Positions 1 to 6,844 of a stretch of 19,474 bases of DNA are shown here, piece by piece (positions within the stretch are counted from its first letter, which is position 1; every line of letters starts with the position of its first letter). The DNA comes from an uncultured Verrucomicrobia subdivision 3 bacterium (GTDB lineage Bacteria; Verrucomicrobiota; Verrucomicrobiae; Limisphaerales; CAMLLE01). Location: assembly GCA_946480555.1 (NCBI GenBank), contig CAMLLE010000006.1, positions 1-19,474 of the forward strand, given 5' to 3'. Position numbers and translations under genes: made by a program. Under the pieces are notes generated by a model that worked only from the letters and a program-made list of their open reading frames with translations, did no database searches and had not been told where the DNA came from.

Positions 1-147
1 TGCAGTTCTTTTGAAAGCGCTCCGGGGAAACGGACGCAGGCATCCTACGACGCTTTCCCACCTGCATTCTTGCGTCCTCCCACGATGACGTGGCGCCCGT
101 CACCTGTAACGGAATTGTAACGCTTCCGCCGCAAGTCCGTTGCACGG

Positions 148-927
148 ATGTCTTCCAATTGCCGCATGCAACCTGTTTTCGTTGTCGTGCTGCTGCTGAT
201 GGTTTTATTCCACAGCTCGGATTGCCATGCCCAAACTCCGTTGAGTGAAACCCGCGCCACGCTCGAAAAATGGGTGGAAACGCGGCAGCTGATTTCCAAG
301 ACCAAAGCGGACTGGCAGACGGACAAGGAGACGCTGGAGCAGACGATGGCCTTGTACGAACGCGAGCTGCAGTCGATCAGCGAGCAGATGTCCAAGGTGA
401 CGACGAACAACACGCAGGTCGCCAGGGAAATGGCGGAAGCGACTGCGCTTCAGGAAAGCTCGAAGCTGACTCTGGACGCCGCGCGGAAGTTCGCGACGGA
501 ATTTGAATCCAAGGTGAAGTCGCTCGCGCCGAAGTTTCCGGCGCCGCTGCAGGATATTCTCAAGCCGCTGCTCGCCCGCATGCCGGCCGATCCCGCCAAC
601 ACAAAGATGCTCGCGGCGGAACGGCTGCAGGTGCTCGTCGGCGTGTTGAACGAGCTCGATAAGTTCAACAACGCCGTGAACCTCTTCAACGAGAAGCGCA
701 AAAACGAGAAAGGCGATGAGGTCTCTGTCCAGACCGTTTACCTCGGATTGGGGGCAGCCTACTTCGTGAATGAAGCGGGTGATTTTGCCGGAGTCGGCGC
801 GCCCGGTGCGAGCGGCTGGGAATGGACCGTGAAGTCCGACATCGCTCCAAAAGTTCAGGAGGTCGTGAAAATCTACCGCAACGAACGCGCCGCCCGCTTC
901 GTCACGCTGCCCGCTTCCGTCCGCTAA
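148..927 (+). CDS. DUF3450 family periplasmic coiled-coil protein (Ton system-associated)
   Basis: A 259-residue secreted protein. Residues 1-29 form a signal peptide: a hydrophobic stretch (VFVVVLLLMVLF) ends at a likely cleavage site after CHAQ. Residues 30-120 are charged and heptad-like (LEKWVETRQLISKTKADW), which fits a coiled coil and resembles the start of DUF3450 proteins. The C-terminal part is a compact domain containing YLGLGAAYFVN. DUF3450 genes commonly lie first in TonB/ExbB/ExbD operons, as here, and the next gene starts only 14 nt after the stop. The likely role is a periplasmic accessory of the Ton motor; the molecular function is unknown. The ATG at 148 was chosen, but the ATG at 166 would also leave a complete signal peptide. 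Family assignment is from sequence resemblance only. Confidence 0.85.
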   Translation: MSSNCRMQPVFVVVLLLMVLFHSSDCHAQTPLSETRATLEKWVETRQLISKTKADWQTDKETLEQTMALYERELQSISEQMSKVTTNNTQVAREMAEATALQESSKLTLDAARKFATEFESKVKSLAPKFPAPLQDILKPLLARMPADPANTKMLAAERLQVLVGVLNELDKFNNAVNLFNEKRKNEKGDEVSVQTVYLGLGAAYFVNEAGDFAGVGAPGASGWEWTVKSDIAPKVQEVVKIYRNERAARFVTLPASVR

Positions 928-941
928 TTCGCTTTCACTCC

Positions 942-2342
942 ATGAGTCACTTGAAATCCATTTTCATCACCGCTGCCCTTGCGATTTCGCTTCCCGCTTT
1001 CGCGCAGGATATCGACGCCGCCAGATCCAGCGCCGCCGCTGATCTCCAAAAGGCGCTCGCCGACCTTTCCAGCGTTCGCCAGCAGATCGAGGCGGAGCGA
1101 ATCCCTCTTGCGCGCAAGCTCGCCGAACTGGAGCAACAGGTGATCGATCGCAAAGCCGACCTGGCCAAGGCGCAACGCTTCCAGGATAACCAGCTCGTTG
1201 AGCTAAATGCGCTGAAGAGCGACGCACGCCGACAGGCCGATGAAGTGAAGTTCATCGACTCGCTCGTCTCTGAATATGCGAAAGCGTTTCGGTCGCGGCT
1301 GAACTTCATTGAGGAACCGCGTTACAAGGAATTGCTGGAGCAGAGCGAGATCGCGGCGGCGAAGGCTGATCTCTCTTCGCAGGAAAAGTTCACGCAACGT
1401 TCGCAGCTCCTTCTCACCGCCCTGCAACGTTCCGAAAACGCTCAAGGTGGCGAGAGCTTTGACGCCAGGGCGCTCGACAAACAGGGGCTCGTGCAGTCCG
1501 GCAAGGCGGCGGTGTTTGGTCCGGTCGCGATGTTCGCGAGTTCCTCCGGCGGCGCTGCTGGCTTGCTGCAACAGGAGTTGAACAAGGCCGATCCCACCAT
1601 CGCGCAGTTGGAGCCGGAGCTGAACGAAGCGAGCCGCACGCTGGTTTCCAGCGGCAGCGGCGAGCTCGTGTTCGACCCGACGCTCGGCAACGCCTTCAAG
1701 CTCTCCGCGATGCACACCAGCCTTTATGACAAGCTCGCGGAGGGCGGGCTGGTCATGATTCCGCTGCTTGGGTTGGGCGTCGCGTCGCTGATTCTCGCGA
1801 TTGTGAAATGGCTGCAATTCTCGCGCGTCCGTCTCGCGACCGAGCGCGACCTGCAAATCGTGTTGAAGCACGTCGAAGCGCAGAATCCGGATCTTGCGCT
1901 GAGCCACGCCCGCAGCATTCCGGGACTCGCCGGCGAATTGCTCGCGACTGCCGTGCAGCACGTGGACGAGAAGAAGGAATACATCGAGGAAATCCTTTAC
2001 GAACGCATGCTCGCAGCACGCACGCGGTTGGAGCGCGGCCTGCCTTTTCTGGCGCTCGCGGCCACCACCGGTCCGCTGCTCGGATTGCTCGGCACAGTCA
2101 CGGGGATGATCGCGACGTTCAAGCTGATCTCCAGCTTCGGCAGCGGCGATCCCAAGATGCTGGCGGCCGGCATTTCAGAAGCGCTGATGGCTACGGCCAC
2201 CGGCATGGCAGTCGCAATTCCAGCGCTGCTGTTGCACGCATTTCTGAGCCGCAAGGCCAGGAGCATTCTCGGCAGCATGGAGCAGACGGCCGTCGGCTTC
2301 GTGAACGGCGTTCCGCAGGAAGACAAACCCGCTTTCGCCTGA
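942..2342 (+). CDS. MotA/TolQ/ExbB proton channel protein with N-terminal periplasmic coiled coil (TtpC-like)
   Basis: A 466-residue ExbB/TolQ-family protein that probably forms part of the proton-driven motor energising TonB in the inner membrane. Residues 1-22 are a signal peptide ending at AFAQ. Residues 23-160 are rich in Ala, Glu, Gln and Lys with a heptad pattern, a long periplasmic coiled coil. A first membrane segment follows near residue 270 (MIPLLGLGVASLILAIV). The C-terminal MotA/TolQ/ExbB domain contains TGPLLGLLGTVTGMIATFK and a further membrane segment (TATGMAVAIPALLLHAF). This extended layout matches the TtpC type of ExbB described in Vibrio TonB2 systems. The ATG at 942 is preferred over an open extension to 822, because it opens directly onto the signal peptide and does not overlap the upstream gene. 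It likely works with the shorter ExbB that follows. Confidence 0.9.
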   Translation: MSHLKSIFITAALAISLPAFAQDIDAARSSAAADLQKALADLSSVRQQIEAERIPLARKLAELEQQVIDRKADLAKAQRFQDNQLVELNALKSDARRQADEVKFIDSLVSEYAKAFRSRLNFIEEPRYKELLEQSEIAAAKADLSSQEKFTQRSQLLLTALQRSENAQGGESFDARALDKQGLVQSGKAAVFGPVAMFASSSGGAAGLLQQELNKADPTIAQLEPELNEASRTLVSSGSGELVFDPTLGNAFKLSAMHTSLYDKLAEGGLVMIPLLGLGVASLILAIVKWLQFSRVRLATERDLQIVLKHVEAQNPDLALSHARSIPGLAGELLATAVQHVDEKKEYIEEILYERMLAARTRLERGLPFLALAATTGPLLGLLGTVTGMIATFKLISSFGSGDPKMLAAGISEALMATATGMAVAIPALLLHAFLSRKARSILGSMEQTAVGFVNGVPQEDKPAFA

Positions 2343-2349
2343 TGAATAA

Positions 2350-2443
2350 GCCACAGATGAACACAGATGAAACACAGATGGGCTTGGAGAAGCAGCGTTC
2401 TCGCAGTTCTGAATCCGTGTTCAATCTGTGTTTCATCTGTGGC
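2350..2443. repeat. Palindromic ACACAGATGA repeat element (element A)
   Basis: The left arm (2350-2380) holds three tandem copies of a degenerate CACAGATGA unit. The right arm (2415-2443) holds the inverted complement (TTCATCTGTGGC), separated by about 34 nt. Both ends read GCCACAGATGA in opposite orientation, so the element can fold into a long imperfect hairpin. It fills almost the whole gap between the two ExbB genes. Similar CCACAGATGAACACAGATG repeats are common in intergenic DNA of Verrucomicrobiota and Planctomycetota, from general recollection. Function unknown. Confidence 0.8.
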
Positions 2444-2472
2444 TAAACAAAACTGTGTGGCTGAACCAACCT

Positions 2473-3147
2473 ATGAACGAAATCCTCCAAACAATGTGGC
2501 ACACCTGGCAGACGGGTGGCTGGGTGATGTGGTGCATGGTGACGTTGTCCGTAATCATGTACGTCAGCGCGGCGCACCTCCTGATGACGGCGTATCATCG
2601 CGGGCTCGCCAAGGCGAACGATGTGGTGCTGCGCAATTGGGTCGCGAAACCGGACACCGCTCCGCAAAGCGTGCGCGAACTCGTCCGCTACACGCAGGAC
2701 GATCTTCACTCGATCAAAGACATCGATGGACGCTTCCGCGAGGTTGAAGCCACGCAGGTATCCGATCTCGACCGGCGCATCGCGTTTCTGAACGTGCTGG
2801 TGGTTTCCGCGCCGCTGTTCGGATTGCTCGGCACTGTTTTAGGAATGCTGCTCACGTTCAAAGCGATTGGCATCGGCGGCAGCTCCGCTTCGGAGATCAT
2901 CGCCAAAGGCATCAGCGAAGCGCTGGTGGCGACGCAGACCGGCATGATGGTGGCGATTCCGGGGTTGATCATGGCCAGCATCGCCAAGCGCTGGCGCAAT
3001 GAATACGTCGCGTTCCTGGCGCGCCTGGAAAGCATCACCCTGCGCCACTTCCGTCCGGAATTCCAAGGCATGACACGTGTGTTCACCCGGAAAGATTTCA
3101 AGACTGAGGCGCCCGTCCAGCAAACCGTACAGGCGGTGACGGTATGA
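2473..3147 (+). CDS. exbB: MotA/TolQ/ExbB proton channel family protein
   Basis: A 224-residue ExbB/TolQ protein of usual length for the short form, without a signal peptide. It has a first membrane segment at about residues 15-37 (GGWVMWCMVTLSVIMYV) and a cytoplasmic region to about residue 110. Two further membrane segments follow (LNVLVVSAPLFGLLGTVLGM and ATQTGMMVAIPGLIMASIA). The GLLGTVLGM and ATQTGMMVAIPG motifs are typical of the family. The ATG at 2473 was chosen; a GTG at 2428 in the same frame would start inside repeat element A and add 15 unconvincing residues. Together with the coiled-coil ExbB upstream and the ExbD pair downstream it should form the proton-conducting stator complex that drives TonB. 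Having two different ExbB proteins in one operon resembles TtpC-type systems. Confidence 0.9.
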   Translation: MNEILQTMWHTWQTGGWVMWCMVTLSVIMYVSAAHLLMTAYHRGLAKANDVVLRNWVAKPDTAPQSVRELVRYTQDDLHSIKDIDGRFREVEATQVSDLDRRIAFLNVLVVSAPLFGLLGTVLGMLLTFKAIGIGGSSASEIIAKGISEALVATQTGMMVAIPGLIMASIAKRWRNEYVAFLARLESITLRHFRPEFQGMTRVFTRKDFKTEAPVQQTVQAVTV

Positions 3148-3174
3148 GGGTTTGGACCGGAAACAGCCGAACGC

Positions 3175-3280
3175 GTAGCGCAGGCGTCTTCACCTGCGAG
3201 TTCGGGCGGCGTCCCGCCGCGCGTGTTGAGGTGCGCACCGAGACGGTGCGCGAACTCGCAGCCGTGGACGGCTGCGCTAC
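3175..3280. repeat. Palindromic multi-hairpin repeat (element B)
   Basis: Two 30-nt end units (3175-3204 and 3251-3280) are inverted copies beginning GTAGCGCAG and ending CTGCGAGTTCG. Between them are two more hairpins: stem GCGGCG with loop TCC (3207-3221) and stem GCGCACC with loop GAGAC (3233-3251). The end units differ inside the stem (GCAGG/CCTGC against GCAGCCG/CGGCTGC) but pairing is kept. The element ends 3 nt before the ATG of the first exbD, so no independent ribosome-binding sequence remains there. Confidence 0.8.
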
Positions 3281-3283
3281 TCC

Positions 3284-3691
3284 ATGAAATTCCGCCGCAC
3301 ACTCGCCGAGCCCGATGAGTCCATTGAGCTGAATCTGATTCCGCTCATCGACATCATCATGTTCCTGCTGATCTTCTTCATTTCGACCACGAGCATGATG
3401 CAGGAAAAGGCGGTGAACGTGGACAAGCCGCAGTCGGATGGCGCGAGCAGTTCCAGCGAGAACAAATCGATCATCATCGCTGTCGGCGCGGATGGCAAAG
3501 TGATGCACGAAGGCAAGGAGATTGGTCTGACCGGCGTGCGTCCGACGGTGAAACGCCTGTGCGCCGAGGAATCGCTGCCCGTGGTGATCCAGGTCAGCGA
3601 AACCTCCCGTTCCGGCATGATGATCCGCATCATCGACGAAGCCCGCATGGGCGGAGCCAAGGATGTGAGCGTGGCGTCGCAACGCAGTTAA
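3284..3691 (+). CDS. exbD: ExbD/TolR biopolymer transport protein (copy 1)
   Basis: A 135-residue inner-membrane protein of normal ExbD/TolR length. It has a short cytoplasmic N-terminus and one membrane helix at about residues 18-40 (LIPLIDIIMFLLIFFISTTS). Asp23 in this helix corresponds to the essential proton-carrying aspartate of ExbD/TolR. The periplasmic domain at about 60-135 carries IIIAVGADGKV and GVRPTVKRLC, typical of the family. It would sit inside the ExbB channel and couple proton flow to TonB. The start lies 3 nt after repeat element B with no visible Shine-Dalgarno. The next gene, 6 nt downstream, is a close paralogue; the first 37 residues differ at only four positions. Confidence 0.92.
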   Translation: MKFRRTLAEPDESIELNLIPLIDIIMFLLIFFISTTSMMQEKAVNVDKPQSDGASSSSENKSIIIAVGADGKVMHEGKEIGLTGVRPTVKRLCAEESLPVVIQVSETSRSGMMIRIIDEARMGGAKDVSVASQRS

Positions 3692-3697
3692 GAAGCC

Positions 3698-4102
3698 ATG
3701 AGATTCCGCCGCCACCTTGCCGAGCCTGAAGAATCGATCGAGCTGAATCTGATTCCGCTCATCGACATCATCATGTTCCTGCTCATCTTCTTCATCTCCA
3801 CCACGAGCTTCATCGAGGAGCCTGGTGTTCCAGTTCAGAAGCCGAAGGCCGCCAGCGCCAAGCAGACAGACAAGAACAGCATCATTTTCGCGATCACGTC
3901 GGACGGTAAAGTCGCTTACGGCGGAAAGGAAATCGGGCTCGGTGGCGTGCGGCCGACGGTGAAACGTCTCTGCGCGAAGGAACCGCTGCCGGTCGTGATT
4001 CAGTCCGATGAGAATTCCCAATCCGGCATGGTCATCAGCGTGATCGACGAAGCCAAACTCGGCGGCGCAAAAGACGTCAGCCTCGCCACGGACAAGAGCT
4101 GA
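3698..4102 (+). CDS. exbD: ExbD/TolR biopolymer transport protein (copy 2)
   Basis: A 134-residue paralogue of the preceding gene, with the same single membrane helix and the same buried aspartate (Asp23 in LIPLIDIIMFLLIFF). The two copies are almost identical through residue 37, diverge in the linker (residues 38-60), then match again around GVRPTVKRLC, LPVVIQ and GGAKDVS. This pattern indicates tandem duplication followed by linker divergence, and both copies look functional. Since ExbD acts as a dimer within an ExbB pentamer in known Ton complexes, a heterodimer is possible here; that is inference. The gene follows copy 1 after 6 nt and is surely co-transcribed. Its stop codon overlaps a GAGGAGG sequence serving a downstream short frame. 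Confidence 0.92.
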   Translation: MRFRRHLAEPEESIELNLIPLIDIIMFLLIFFISTTSFIEEPGVPVQKPKAASAKQTDKNSIIFAITSDGKVAYGGKEIGLGGVRPTVKRLCAKEPLPVVIQSDENSQSGMVISVIDEAKLGGAKDVSLATDKS

Positions 4103-4107
4103 GGAGG
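4101..4107 (+). promoter_or_regulatory. Strong Shine-Dalgarno sequence at a displaced tonB start
   Basis: GAGGAGG lies 7 nt before the ATG at 4115 and is the clearest ribosome-binding site noticed in the window. It overlaps the stop codon of the second exbD. It does not directly serve the recognisable TonB start at 4331, which suggests that the original tonB start was here. Confidence 0.6.
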
Positions 4108-4114
4108 CGTTGAT

Positions 4115-4309
4115 ATGAAATCCGAATCCAACCGAGCCCAAGCGTCTGCCGATGGCAGGGACATCGCGCTGCGATGTCCCCGCCCGCGTATCAGCGGGTG
4201 GCGGATTCTGGCCAATCGCGCGATTCACATTCCGATTGCGCCGCTGCTGCGCGGCGCGGACGGCGCAGCGCGCCGTCCCTACCAACGCGCAAGCGGCTTT
4301 CACAACTAA
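4115..4309 (+). other. Short frame ahead of tonB, in the same frame and mostly repeat-derived
   Basis: This 64-codon frame starts at an ATG with an excellent Shine-Dalgarno and ends at a TAA (4307-4309). It is in the same reading frame as tonB, whose ATG comes only seven sense codons after that stop. About residues 14-56 are encoded by repeat element C, so the peptide itself is unlikely to be a conserved protein. Either it is a translated leader that couples exbD and tonB translation, or it is the former 5' end of tonB split off when the repeat was inserted. No protein family was recognised. Confidence 0.4.
4154..4283. repeat. Palindromic hairpin repeat with covarying arms (element C)
   Basis: Two 26-nt units in inverted orientation (4154-4179 and 4258-4283) share the frame GGYAGGGAC..CGCGCTGCG..GTCC. 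Each folds into a 9-bp stem with a GCT loop: GGACATCGC/GCGATGTCC in one and, read on the opposite strand, GGACGGCGC/GCGCCGTCC in the other. The AT-to-GG changes in one stem arm are matched by compensating changes in the other arm. About 78 nt of GC-rich sequence separates the units. Confidence 0.8.
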
Positions 4310-4330
4310 CTTCCGCGGCTGAATTTAACG

Positions 4331-4993
4331 ATGCGCAAGGTTTACCAAAACGAAAGCAGGTTCGCCCGGTTGCCGGTGGCGATCATCTTCGGCGTCGGTT
4401 TTACGGCGATTTTGTTTGGCTTCATTCCGTTCGCGCATCGCATCGCCAAACCGGAACGGAGCCTGGAACTGCGCACCACGAGCGCGGTCGAACTGCCGCC
4501 GCCGGTGGAAGAAACCGTTGAAGCGCCGCCGCCTGAAACGGAGAAGCTGCCGGAAGCGCCCCCCGAACCGCAGCTCGCAGACACACCGCAGCAGATTCCG
4601 ATCAGCGCCGATTTGGAAGTCGCCGTCGGTTCCGGCGGTGCGCTGGCTGGTTTCGGTGAGATTCGCGCGCTGACGGCAGCACAAACGATTCAGGAGGAAA
4701 CGTTCGATGTTTCCGAACTGGAGAAACGTCCTGAACCCGTTTCGCAGACGGCGCCGGCGTATCCGCCCGAACTGCGCAAAGCGAAGATCGAAGGTGTCGT
4801 GACGCTGCTCTTCGTGCTGAACGAAGACGGACGCGTCGAGGATCCGCGTGTGGACAACTCCACCCGGCCGGAGTTCGAAAGGCCCGCGCTGGAAGCGGTG
4901 AAGAAGTGGCGCTTCCGACCCGGCATGAAGGACGGCCAGCCCGTCCGCACGTTCATCAAATATCCCATCCGTTTCCGAGTCACGACCGGTTGA
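4331..4993 (+). CDS. tonB: TonB family energy transducer
   Basis: A 220-residue TonB protein. It has a short cytoplasmic N-terminus and one membrane anchor at about residues 15-36 (VAIIFGVGFTAILFGFI). A proline/glutamate-rich periplasmic spacer follows at about 55-85 (ELPPPVEETVEAPPPETEKL). The C-terminal TonB domain lies at about 138-217, with YPPELRKAKIEGVV and ALEAVKKWRFRPG, typical of the family. It should carry energy from the ExbB/ExbD motor across the periplasm to the receptor encoded two genes downstream. The ATG at 4331 opens onto the membrane anchor but has no Shine-Dalgarno. A strong one sits 216 nt upstream at another ATG in the same frame, separated from this start by one stop codon and repeat element C. 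Confidence 0.92.
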   Translation: MRKVYQNESRFARLPVAIIFGVGFTAILFGFIPFAHRIAKPERSLELRTTSAVELPPPVEETVEAPPPETEKLPEAPPEPQLADTPQQIPISADLEVAVGSGGALAGFGEIRALTAAQTIQEETFDVSELEKRPEPVSQTAPAYPPELRKAKIEGVVTLLFVLNEDGRVEDPRVDNSTRPEFERPALEAVKKWRFRPGMKDGQPVRTFIKYPIRFRVTTG

Positions 4994-5008
4994 ACCAATC
5001 CAAATTTC

Positions 5009-6622
5009 ATGAAGCAGAAAAACTCCTTGTTCCAAGCCCCACAGGGGCGACAGCCGGTTGCCACGGGTGAAGCGAAGCGGAACCCGTGGAAGACATTCAG
5101 TTTCGATTCCGCCCTGAAAGGGCGGAGGAATCCGCCGCCCCTTTCGGAGCGTAAGGCATGTGCGGAGGTTATCCACGGGTTGCGCTGCGCTTCACCCGTG
5201 GCTGCCGGCCGTTGCTCCTTCGGAGCTATCCGGGCTCTGGCCGCCGCGGTCTGCTGCCTTGCGATGTTTCCTTCATTCATCTTCGCCGCCGCGAACTCCG
5301 CTTCCGACAAATTCGCGCCCGTTCCGCCGCACCACGAGCTCGCATCCATCTGGAACGATCCGGATTTCGCGAAACGCATGATCGGCAGCTACGGCTTCGC
5401 TTCCGACGCCGAGCCGCGCATGTCGCCGGAAGAGCAGCTGGCCTATCGTGAGAAGGTGGTTCCTGTGCTGCGCGAGGATCCGAAGAAGGCGATGTCGGTG
5501 CTTCAAGGTTTGGCGAAGCCGAACGCAAGCGCGGTTTTCGATTTCACGCTGGGCAACATTTTCTTCCAGAACGAAGACCTCACGAACGCCATCAAGCATT
5601 TCGAAATGGCGCTGACGAAGTTTCCGGACTACCGCCGCGCCCAGAAGAATCTTGCCTTCGCGCTGGTTCGCTCAGGCAACTATGAAGGCGCAATCAAGCC
5701 GCTCACTCGAACCGTCGCGCTCGGCGGCGCCGATGCCAAGGTGTTTGGCCTGCTGGGATTCGCTTACATGATTCAACAGCGTTACGCCTCGGCTGCCGCG
5801 GCGTATCAGCAGGCGCTCGTGTTCGAACCGGAGAATATCGATTTCAAGCTCGGTGCGGTGAAGTGTGCCATCGCCGCCGCGAACTACGATCACGCGCTCG
5901 CGCTGCTCGACGAGCTGATTCAGCTCCATCCGGAACGCGACAATCTCTGGACGCTTCAGGCGAACATCTACATTCAGAAGGAGCAGCCTGCCAAGGCCGC
6001 TGTGGCGCTCGAAACCTTGCGCCGTCTCGGCAAGGCGAATTCCCAAAGTCTTTATCTGCTGGGTGATCTCTATCTCGCGCAGGAATCGGCTGACCTCGCG
6101 CTCGCGGCCTACACTGAAGCGCTGGAGAAGGACGGCGGGCAGAACCTCGCGAAGGCGTTGCGTCCGGCGCAAATTCTCGTGAGCCGCGGCGCGTGGAGCG
6201 AAGCGAAGGATTTGTTCACGAAAATTCGCGGCGCGGGACAGTTGGGCGGACCGGATGAACTCAAGCTGTTGAAGTTGGAGGCAAAACTCGCGATGGGCAC
6301 CGGCGCGGGCGACGAAGCGATCAAGGTTTTGGAGCAGATCGTTGAGCGCAATCCGCTGGATGGCGAAGCGCTGCTGCTGGCGGGAGATTATTACGCGAAG
6401 AACGATCAGCGCGAGAAGGCGGAGTTCCGCTACGATACCGCTTCCAAGATTGAAGGCTTCGAAGCCGATGCGTTTGTGAAGCGCGCGCAGTTGCTCGTGC
6501 AGTCGCAGAAGTACGTCCAGGCCGCCGAGCTGTTGCACAAGGCGCAGAAGGCGAAGCCGCGCGACAACGTCCAACGTTACCTGGAAAAGGTGGAGCAGCT
6601 CGCCCGCAGCGGACGTTCCTGA
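5009..6622 (+). CDS. Secreted TPR-repeat protein of the Ton operon
   Basis: A 537-residue protein. From about residue 130 to 525 it is a run of tetratricopeptide-like helix pairs (for example LGNIFFQNEDLTNAIKHF, then NLAFALVRSGNYEGAIKPL). A hydrophobic signal sequence ending FIFAAANSAS lies at about residues 75-95 instead of at the N-terminus. Residues 10-73 are encoded by repeat element D, read in frame, so the original gene probably ran from MKQKNSLFQ almost directly into the signal peptide. The only in-frame ATG after the repeat (5264) would cut the signal peptide in half, so 5009 is kept as the start. TPR proteins recur in DUF3450/ExbB/ExbD/TonB operons and probably form a periplasmic scaffold. 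The gene lies 15 nt after tonB and 24 nt before the next open frame. Confidence 0.85.
   Translation: MKQKNSLFQAPQGRQPVATGEAKRNPWKTFSFDSALKGRRNPPPLSERKACAEVIHGLRCASPVAAGRCSFGAIRALAAAVCCLAMFPSFIFAAANSASDKFAPVPPHHELASIWNDPDFAKRMIGSYGFASDAEPRMSPEEQLAYREKVVPVLREDPKKAMSVLQGLAKPNASAVFDFTLGNIFFQNEDLTNAIKHFEMALTKFPDYRRAQKNLAFALVRSGNYEGAIKPLTRTVALGGADAKVFGLLGFAYMIQQRYASAAAAYQQALVFEPENIDFKLGAVKCAIAAANYDHALALLDELIQLHPERDNLWTLQANIYIQKEQPAKAAVALETLRRLGKANSQSLYLLGDLYLAQESADLALAAYTEALEKDGGQNLAKALRPAQILVSRGAWSEAKDLFTKIRGAGQLGGPDELKLLKLEAKLAMGTGAGDEAIKVLEQIVERNPLDGEALLLAGDYYAKNDQREKAEFRYDTASKIEGFEADAFVKRAQLLVQSQKYVQAAELLHKAQKAKPRDNVQRYLEKVEQLARSGRS
5036..5226. repeat. Palindromic repeat translated at the N-terminus of the TPR gene (element D)
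   Basis: The ends are inverted copies. The outer hairpins are GCCCC-ACA-GGGGC (5036-5048) and GCTCC-TTC-GGAGC (5214-5226). Inside these, CCACGGGT pairs with ACCCGTGG in both arms (5061-5089 and 5173-5201) around a GAAGCG-rich loop. A central hairpin CCGCCCT-GAA-AGGGCGG lies at 5109-5125. All of it is open in the frame of the TPR gene. Similar CCACGGGTGAAGCG repeats are widespread in Verrucomicrobiota, from general recollection. Confidence 0.8.
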
Positions 6623-6722
6623 TCCTCTCTTAACCGAGCCACTCGAATGCTTTTCAAAAACACCATCGGACGGGAGGAGTGTAGCGTTGGACGGACCGCG
6701 AAGGAGCGGGATCGGATCAGCC

Positions 6723-6842
6723 GTAGGGCAGGCTTTCCAGCCTGCCGGTTGACGGCGCTTTCGAGCGCCGAGCCGTTGTTGGGAGAGTCCGACATGGGAC
6801 TGGAAAGTCCCGAGAACCGGCAGGCTGGAAAGCCTGCCCTAC
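6723..6842. repeat. Perfect 28-nt inverted repeat at the start of the receptor gene (element E)
   Basis: The arms 6723-6750 and 6815-6842 are perfect inverted copies, starting GTAGGGCAGGCT and ending GCCTGCCGGTT. Each arm is itself a hairpin (GGCAGGCT-TTCC-AGCCTGCC). Two further hairpins lie between them: CGGCGCT-TTCG-AGCGCCG and GGGACT-GGAA-AGTCCC. The element is 120 nt, exactly 40 codons, and keeps the reading frame open. It ends 2 nt before the likely start codon of the receptor. Confidence 0.85.
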
Positions 6843-6844
6843 GT

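Noticed and set aside
1..147. Search for a promoter ahead of the Ton operon
   Set aside because: TTGAAA at 11-16 has no convincing -10 partner at normal spacing; no promoter or gene is supported in this stretch.
1203..1961. Minus-strand open frame opposite the first ExbB gene
   Set aside because: Antisense shadow of a long coding region with strong family motifs on the other strand.
3098..4303. Long minus-strand open frame (401 codons) antisense to the two ExbD genes
   Set aside because: It is the shadow of two GC-rich paralogues; its His/Asp-rich repeats mirror the ExbD duplication, and no family is recognisable.
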